Assembly (NCBI GenBank): GCA_000320605.2
Contig: KB445824.1
Coordinates: 1 to 13,417, forward strand
DNA length: 13,417 bases
Direction of reading: 5' to 3'
Source: Gelatoporia subvermispora B
Taxonomy: Eukaryota; Basidiomycota; Agaricomycetes; Polyporales; Gelatoporiaceae
Below the pieces are notes generated by a model. That model was not told the DNA's origin, ran no database searches, and saw nothing but the letters and a program-made list of their open reading frames with translations. The stretch's first letter is position 1, and every line of letters starts with the position of its first letter. Below, in pieces: positions 7,393 to 13,417 of the stretch. The position numbers were made by a program, and so were the translations under genes.

Positions 7393-9894
7393 ATGGGGCA
7401 CCCGGGATGGACAACGGTCCCACAGAGAGCCTTTCTGGAATCAAGGATCCCAGACTACCGCAGCATACAGAAGACGTCCGCATGGCCTCTCTTTTGGAAA
7501 CCACTTTTCGATGATTGGTTCAAGCAATGGCCCACCGGAGCAGATGATCCGGCCAAGAAGGAAGAAGACGAGGATAACATGCGTAGGGTGCGTTCTCCAT
7601 TTCTATATTTCACGCGCACACGATGCTCAATTACAGAGTATAGCGTCTTCGTGAATGGTTCTGGAACCATACGCGCGGCACCACCTCGGCTGGACAAAGT
7701 CAGGGCCGGACGACATTATTGAACCTGTCTGGGAAGCAGCGCACGCGGAAGGTCCTCCCATGGCAAGCATATCAAAGCATCTATTGGGAAAAATGCTTGG
7801 TACATACCTGGCGCAAGATATGTAAAGGCGAAATCGAGGGCGAAGCAGCACGTAAGGACGACATCGGAAATCGGAGCAAGTGGGTTCAACAGGAGTACGA
7901 GAAGATCAAAGAAGACCCAGTCATTAAACGCGAGGTGGAGAAGTATTTGAATAGGGGCGCCGAACAAGGGGACAAGGACGAAGACGGGGATGCAGACCCT
8001 CAACAGCGGCACGCGCGTTGGCTTCAGAGGTACTCCATTATTTTCTCGATCCGTGTACTATTCTAACGTCTACACAGTAACATCGACGCGCTCAGTCCTT
8101 CAATGCGCAGCTTGATGTCCGAGATCAAGCGGCAGACTGGACTCATTGGTGTGATCATCCTTGGCGGGCCTATTCCCCGTGCCGGCGGAGAGATGACCAC
8201 AGTTTCGTAAGTAATTCTCCCATATTATCGTCTGCGATATTCATTATTTAGTAGGTATTCCCATCCACAAATGAACGGATCGTCGTTCATCGATTGGATG
8301 GGTCAGGAGCAATATGAGTCGCGAATTCTAGCCCCTATGGGGCAGTGGCTATCGCTGTCATTCAGTACGTTATTTCCTGCGGATTGTCTATTGTGTAATG
8401 TGCTGACGACACCCCGTAGCAAGTGAAGAACGCGCCCAATGGACATTGCCAGCCAATGAACAGGTACCACTCGAGGGCGCCATCCAGGGCTGGGACGACG
8501 GGACCCCGTCTCGCGGCAGTCGTACGCCAGGCATCCAGACTCCGTCCGAGACACCTGGCCCTGTCCGCTCACCTCAAGATGTACAGACTACGCCCACCGT
8601 GTATGCTACGGGAAATGTATTTGCGCAGCCCGTGACCCCTTGTCCACGTCAGCTTGTCCAGGTCTCGAGACACTCTGATTGCGACTCCGGCCCCTCGCTT
8701 CCGTCCCCTCCTCTTGTCCTGGCAGCCGAGCAGCGCCCTGCCTCTGCCGAGCGCAACGAACGGAGCGCGACCATACTACCTGACCCTCCGACAACTCCAC
8801 GCTCTCGTAGTCCTGATTTTGAGGACGAGCGAGAGCGCCACATCGAAGGCATTCGCAGGAAAATGGCAGAAATGGGGATGCCACTCTGTGAGAATCCGCC
8901 ATTGCTGGGCACTTCCTCGGCCAAGAAGCCGCGCAGTTCGTGTACGCGTAAAAGCCTGCGACAAGTTTACACATCGCCTGCGAGACGCTCATCTCGGCTG
9001 ATCACTGCGGCTCAACCCTCCGGAGGGTCTGGTATTCCTTCTCCCCCCTCCCACGCGTCGTTGTCCCCTGCTCCCCGAACCCCTACTCAAGATGATCCCA
9101 CTCGTACTAGTGCAGCCCTCGCAATTTCGACTGATGTGCGAGAGACAGTCAATGTCCCAGATTCCATCGATGTCGTCGACATCCTATCACCCGCTATGCG
9201 GATCACAGACAAGCCCGAATGGTTGGTGATCGCGGAGGACTGGCTGCGCAACATCAACATCGACTGTGATCATTGGCCAGGGCTAATTGATGCGCTGATT
9301 GTTTTCGAACATCTCAGCGGCTACCCTACATCCAAGGTACGTACCTCAATTTACCTCGGATTGTAATGCACTGAATATGTCACACTTTGTTTACAGCTGG
9401 CGTTTGATCCACACATGTACGAGGCGCGTCCACCTGCAATCTCCCATTGGCAAGCATACGGCCGACATTACGAGAAGACACCACCTATGATCAAGGATGC
9501 TGGTGAAACCGGCTGCGCGTTCCTCAAGTGGTGGAATGTCCTGCAGCCGCCATTCCGCGATACTAGCCAATGGCCGTACCCGCGCTACCGTGACGGCGAA
9601 AGCTACTGGGGACTTGTTGCAGGCGGCGGAAAGAATGGTATGTTTCTGGTGATATTGTATCTGTGGTGGTGGTCACAGGTGACCAACACACCTGATGAGC
9701 GCGGAGAGTTCCGGGCAGCCGTGCGGGACGTCAAGTGGGTTCTCATCGAGGTCGCAAAGGACCTCAAACTCGGACGCATTGTCTACGACCCGGCACGGGA
9801 GAAGGAACGGAGGGAAAGGGAGAGACAGAAGGGGAAACGAAAGGCCACGGACCACAATGTGGGCGACAAGCGACGTCGCCTCGCGTCAAACTAG
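7393..9894 (+). CDS. Large accessory protein of a basidiomycete family of unknown function, 6 exons, about 744 aa
   Basis: Exons are 7393-7587, 7644-8029, 8078-8206, 8255-8364, 8420-9336 and 9397-9894. The introns are 48-60 nt, GT-AG and in frame. The start is a conservative choice: the ATG just before WTTVPQRAFLESRIPDY. The frame is open back to 7286, so about 35 more residues plus an extra exon are possible. Residues 6-50 and 66-76 (RLREWFWNHTR) resemble the N-terminal block, with a helix and a W-F-W/N-N-type motif, of a protein family I recall as frequent in Agaricomycete genomes. Residues about 96-190 are charged helix. The middle (about 275-530) is Ser/Pro-rich and disordered, with one charged helix (FEDERERHIEGIRRKMAEMG). 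Residues 540-690 match the second common block: EWLVIAEDWLRNI, then SHWQAYGRHYEKTPP, GKNGMFLVILYLWWW and AVRDVKWVLIEV. The tail is basic (KGKRK, DKRRR), probably nuclear. No catalytic motif is recognised. Family assignment rests on pattern memory only. Confidence 0.8.
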
Positions 9895-10535
9895 TTTACA
9901 GTAGCACCATTAGTTAGTTGCATACGATGTCAGTGCGAGTGCACACATTATGCCGGTGTATTGCGCAGCGCGCACGAGCACGAGCACGAGGGCGGGCCGA
10001 CGACGAGCACGAGCGCGAGGGCACGCACGAGCACGGGGGCGGGCCGACGATGAGCACGCACACGTGCAGCGAGCACAATGTAGCGCAGGGAGCGGTGTAA
10101 TGGGTGGTGGTGTGCAGAGAGCGGCGCTGCGGGCGGCGCGAAGCGAGCGGACGGGTGGCGCGCAGCGAGCGGGCGGGCGGCGCGAAGCGAGCGCATGCGC
10201 ATGTGCAGGTAGCGGTGGTGTCAGCAGCAGTGTGCAGCAAGGGCTGGAGGGGCGCGGGGGAGCAGCGCGCAGTGAGGGTGCGGGGGAGCGGCGCTGCGGG
10301 CGGCAGGTGGCGGGCGGCGCGAAGCGCAAAGCGAGCGGGCGGGTGGCGCGCAGCAAGCACGAGGGCGGGACGGGTCCCAGCGGGAGAGAGTGCGGGAATT
10401 TCAGAAAAGCACGTGCGGAGCCAGACGCACGAGGGGCGGAAAAGGCCGATAGCACGGGACAAGCCGAAAAGCCGAGGAAAATGATCAGGTGCCCGGAAAG
10501 GTCATGTGGTCTCTTGCTTATTTGGGGAGTACTGG

Positions 10536-10550
10536 CACTGTAGTACAGTG
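10536..10550. promoter_or_regulatory. Subterminal palindrome (right copy)
   Basis: This is the exact mirror copy of the palindrome at 76-90, unchanged between the arms. Confidence 0.4.
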
Positions 10551-10593
10551 GCTGAACTACGGTGTTCTGTGGCTTTGCACAGTAAACACAGGC

Positions 10594-10612
10594 AATACAG
10601 CCAGACTGTATT
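10594..10612. promoter_or_regulatory. Terminal hairpin motif (right copy)
   Basis: This is the exact mirror copy of the inverted repeat at 14-32, unchanged between the arms. Confidence 0.4.
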
Positions 10613-10625
10613 ACAAGTGGAGCAA

Positions 10626-12042
10626 GCACTGCTGGATGTTACACAATGACGATGACGACAACGACGAGATAGAGCAATGGCAGTCATACACTCATCGCAA
10701 TGGATGTGGCGTCATCAAAAACCCTTCAATGGTCACCGCCCCCAATACGCTGTTTGCTGACTATGGATTCGATGATTCCGGTTAGTGGCATCCTATCACT
10801 CTTATACTGATCCGACCACATGTGCAACAAATTTTTTTGACATTGGGCAATCCTGCAGGGATCTTATCGACCAGTGGGACCGGGTCGAGGAATGACCCCT
10901 AGACGAAGACAGTGATTTTGAGCATTACGTCTCACAGAATGAACAAATGGAACCTGGAACAGAGGGAACTGTTGACGTTGATATGCAAGAATCTGGCATA
11001 GGGGTTGACACAGACGATCCGTCGGAATCCCTAGGGAAGGAAGGTTCCTCGTACGTCGTTCCTAGCTTGTGCAGACCTTTGATGGAGGTTTTCTCGAGCA
11101 TCAGTCAGGACAAGAAGCCTGCTGGGGGCGATTCGGGTATGTTAAGGGGTTATCCAAGGTCCTGGTGCCCATTTCAGCGTTGACTGTATTCCAGATATAG
11201 AGGTGACGGATGAACTTTCATCTGGCAGTAACGAGATAGATGAGATTGCGCCAGTGAACATTACAAAGAATCAGACCCGAGAAGCACAGAAGACCTGGAT
11301 CAATAAAGCGTAGAAGTCTCAGATCCTGTTCCGAATGAAGACGCAGCTCCGAGGGTAGGCGCGGACACAATGTCAAGTCCTAACGAAGGGACCACTGGCA
11401 CAGACTCGGGCAAGGAATCTAAGAACACCTGGATCATTACGGCGTTCGCGTCTTCTACGTACGTGTGCCCTTCAGTCCAGATTGTTGTGTTCCCACCTAC
11501 TTGTCAAAGTTGGAAATCATTCATTTGTTACCTTTTGACGAGGACAATCGCATTCGCTCCGTTGAAGAGTGAAGGAAAGGAGGCGAGAGATGCATACATG
11601 AAGAAGTATTTGCGGAAGCATAAGAATCGCCCGACCCCTTGTTCCACTAAGTTGATGTATCGGCTTGCCTGCAAGGTCTGATGATGATCTGCCCTGCCCT
11701 ATCTTACTGACGAAGAGCGCAGGTGCAATTTGAGAAACTCTCAAGGCATGCACATTGGAATACCTCAAGTCCCGCGGCTGCCGCCTGACAGAGAAAATCA
11801 TTCTTGAAGAACTTTCTGTCAATTTACATCAGAGTGAGGATAGACTGTAGTTCTTACATCTTAGAAATCGCATGCTGGTCTGTCATACATCTAGACATGA
11901 GAACATACGAACGATGGAGTTATCTGTTCTTATGAAACATTGGTCGGCACTAAAAGACTCAGATGCGCTGCGAAAGAAAATGACAGAGGTCATGAGCGGA
12001 ACATGCCCTCACGCAGGCGCAATTGTTGTGAAAATCTTTTAG
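10626..12042 (+). pseudogene. Decayed intron-bearing gene of unknown function
   Basis: An open frame runs out of the right arm through an acidic stretch (NDDDDNDEIEQW) to about 10780 (GFDDS). It is followed by a likely intron at 10781-10858, then an acidic Ser/Asp/Glu-rich frame at about 10897-11136 preceded by an in-frame TGA near 10896. A clean 58-nt intron lies at 11137-11194. Next comes VTDELSSGSNEIDEIAPVN, ending at TAG near 11313 where the frame shifts. A basic block follows (EGKEARDAYMKKYLRKHKNR, about 11565-11678), then an intron-like gap, and TEVMSGTCPHAG near 11980-12020. Several stops and shifts mean it cannot make a full protein. I do not recognise the family. The 5' end may have been cut off by insertion of the element. 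Confidence 0.45.
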
Positions 12043-12395
12043 AAAGTGTCGCTCATTGCAAATTAGACATCGGGAATCATCAATGACACAGTTCTGATCC
12101 ACATGTACATGCAGCATCAACACTAGCTTCCCCAAGAGCAAGGATCCTCCTAACCACCTACTAGTCTCGTGTTAGTATGTCCATACCTCAAATTAAGTGG
12201 GGTCCATATAGGTAATCGACTCTATTGCACTTCTGTCTTGAAGTGATCTTACTTCCTGCGCCGTTGGTAGAAGCCAGCACGTGGATTTCTCGGGCCGATA
12301 CGCGGAGGTACATCTCGATGACAGAAACCAAAAACAATGCAAGACTCAGCAGTACATTGGGTCATAGCGGCTTTGCGATCTCACCTAGTACGTCC
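12043..12395. other. Stretch with no gene seen
   Basis: The composition is ordinary, with frequent stops in all frames and no recognisable protein or RNA feature. It separates two decayed genes that point toward each other. Confidence 0.5.
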
Positions 12396-13110
12396 TGCTA
12401 GATGGATGCCTTCCGAGGACCGGTACATCGACACAAATCTTCGTCATTTCTGCCAAGGACTCGAGCGAGCTCCTCAAATGATTGCACAGTCACAAGTTTC
12501 CTCGTGTCTCTTAAGTCGTCCAATCCTGTGGTGACATCTTGGAAATACTCTCTGGACAAGCGGTATAGGACATACACATCAGGCACCTGATACGATGACG
12601 TTGGCAGAACATATGATGATTGTTCATCAAAGACAACGAAATTTGGCCTAGGCACATTTGCTCGATCATGATACGAGCTAAGACTAATCTTGCCGCCCGC
12701 CTACGAGTTCGCACACTGGCAAATGGTAGATGCAAGTGCTCCCAATCCCATGCTGGCCGAAGTTCGAGAGAGATCGAGAGGCCGTGATCCTTGATCAAAT
12801 CTGAAAGCCATTGTCAGAGACCGTCACATTGACAATATGTGGTTCGTGCGGTATTGCAACGTCTCGAGCATTTGGGACACCGCGATGTCCTCCAATTCAC
12901 TGCGTTTTTGCGATTGTATAAATTGCCTGATACAATCCTTGTACAGAGTGTAGCGCGTCTGGTATCTCGCGTTTTATACGCCATGTATCCGGTCCTACTA
13001 CAACACAAAAGGCGTCATGTACAAAAATTGTCTCAGGGTTCTTGATACAACACGTAGTAGATCTTGTATTAATTGTAGTTAATGTATCGTGCATCGAAAG
13101 ATGCACTGTG
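12396..13110 (-). pseudogene. Fragments of a decayed gene of unknown function
   Basis: Reading the minus strand, a frame (TIFVHDAFCVVVGPDTWRIK, then IPDALHSVQGLYQAIYTIAKTQ) runs from about 13055 to 12925. It continues after a one-base shift with ELEDIAVSQMLETLQYRTN, which ends in a stop near 12840. The longest clean piece is 12655-12398: FVVFDEQSSYVLPTSSYQVP, then VYVLYRLSREYFQDV, FEELARVLGRNDED. The pieces look like one helical protein broken by shifts and stops. I do not recognise it. They could also be exons of a live gene whose introns I have not placed. Confidence 0.3.
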
Positions 13111-13417
13111 TCCCGTTCCTGCTACCCGCGATACACAGCGTATCAAATCAGATCTATACGCCAGGACACGCCACAAAATTCTCCAATATGTTAGACATAT
13201 ATCTTTGGGACACTTATGCACCATCTGTGACTTCTTCCTCACATTACGAATATACGTGGGCAACGGGTAACCTGCAGCACTTTGTCATACCATGGTAAGC
13301 AATCCGAATAGGGTTTCACTTGAACGATGTCATGCGGCTAATCACATCCACGTGTTATGCCTGTTCGCTATCCCTTTGTCACAAATATGCGCCTGGCAGA
13401 GCGCCTATCTACCAACC
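13111..13417. other. Window end with no gene seen
   Basis: Only short frames are present on either strand, none with family motifs or convincing splice sites. The sequence may still belong to the decayed minus-strand gene at its left. Confidence 0.4.

Larger units (their letters stand above)
1..10625. mobile_element. Large KDZ-family DNA transposon with long inverted arms and three genes
   Basis: Two 654-bp inverted arms enclose a KDZ transposase, a hybrid-binding-domain protein and a large accessory protein. Gene 3 stops 77 bp before the right arm and the transposase stops about 540 bp inside the left arm, so the interior is filled outward to both arms, as expected for one mobile unit. KDZ elements are cut-and-paste transposons expanded in basidiomycetes that encode a CxC-zinc-cluster transposase with an RNase H-fold D/D/E core. 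Length is at least 10.6 kb. The left arm is cut by the window edge, so neither the exact terminus nor a target-site duplication can be confirmed. An alternative is a smaller KDZ element lying inside an unrelated inverted duplication. Confidence 0.75.
9972..10625 (-). repeat. Right long inverted arm
   Basis: This is the reverse complement of 1-654 with six mismatches. It starts 77 bp after the stop codon of the accessory gene. Base 10625 pairs with base 1 of the window, so homology could run further right if the left copy continued. The sequence right of 10625 (GCACTGCTGG...) is therefore either flank, possibly the start of a target-site duplication, or unpaired arm. Confidence 0.95.

Noticed and set aside
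9630..9680. A possible extra intron (GTATGT...CAG) near the end of the accessory gene
   Set aside because: The segment codes for GMFLVILYLWWW in the middle of a block I recognise in relatives, so it is more likely retained coding sequence with a cryptic donor.
5289..9971. A TET/JBP dioxygenase gene, known to accompany some KDZ elements
   Set aside because: I looked for the HxD...H iron-binding pattern and the surrounding family blocks in the interior genes and did not find it. The passengers here match other families.
1..13417. CRISPR arrays, rRNA or tRNA genes, bacterial-type operons
   Set aside because: No spaced direct repeats of CRISPR type and no cloverleaf or rRNA core sequences were seen. 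The intron pattern shows eukaryotic DNA.

Overview
The window looks like nuclear DNA of a basidiomycete, most likely an Agaricomycete. Its genes are split by many short GT-AG introns of 46-61 nt. It carries an intact KDZ-family (Kyakuja-Dileera-Zisupton) transposase, and the other recognisable protein families are ones typical of mushroom-forming fungi. The taxonomic call is inference; no rRNA or housekeeping marker is present.

Bases 1-10625 read as one large DNA transposon. Two inverted arms, 1-654 and 9972-10625, pair base for base (i + j = 10626) with six mismatches and no gap. The arms are extremely GC- and CpG-rich and are built of short degenerate tandem units. Their outermost 100 bp are different and carry two short hairpin/palindrome motifs. 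The left arm reaches base 1, so the true outer end of the element may lie beyond the window.

Between the arms are three genes. (1) A nine-exon KDZ transposase on the minus strand (4920 to 1194, 1103 aa by my splicing) has the CxC2 zinc cluster and acidic residues at the conserved D, D and E motifs. (2) A four-exon minus-strand gene (7086 to 6271, 216 aa) ends in a viroplasmin / RNase H1 N-terminal type RNA-DNA-hybrid-binding domain and has no nuclease domain. (3) A six-exon plus-strand gene (7393 to 9894, about 744 aa) belongs to a widespread basidiomycete family of unknown function. The transposase and gene 3 point outward toward the two arms. Genes 2 and 3 diverge from a shared 0.3-kb promoter interval. 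The roughly 1.3 kb upstream of the transposase holds a CT-rich promoter block, a perfect 16-bp palindrome and signs of a small spliced plus-strand transcript.

Bases 10626-13417 are flank. They contain a decayed, intron-bearing plus-strand gene (about 10626-12042) and fragments of a decayed minus-strand gene (about 12396-13110). I recognise neither. The rest of the flank shows no gene.

The most notable points are the undamaged transposase inside near-identical long arms, the fact that five of the six arm differences are CpG transitions, and the two non-transposase passenger genes.
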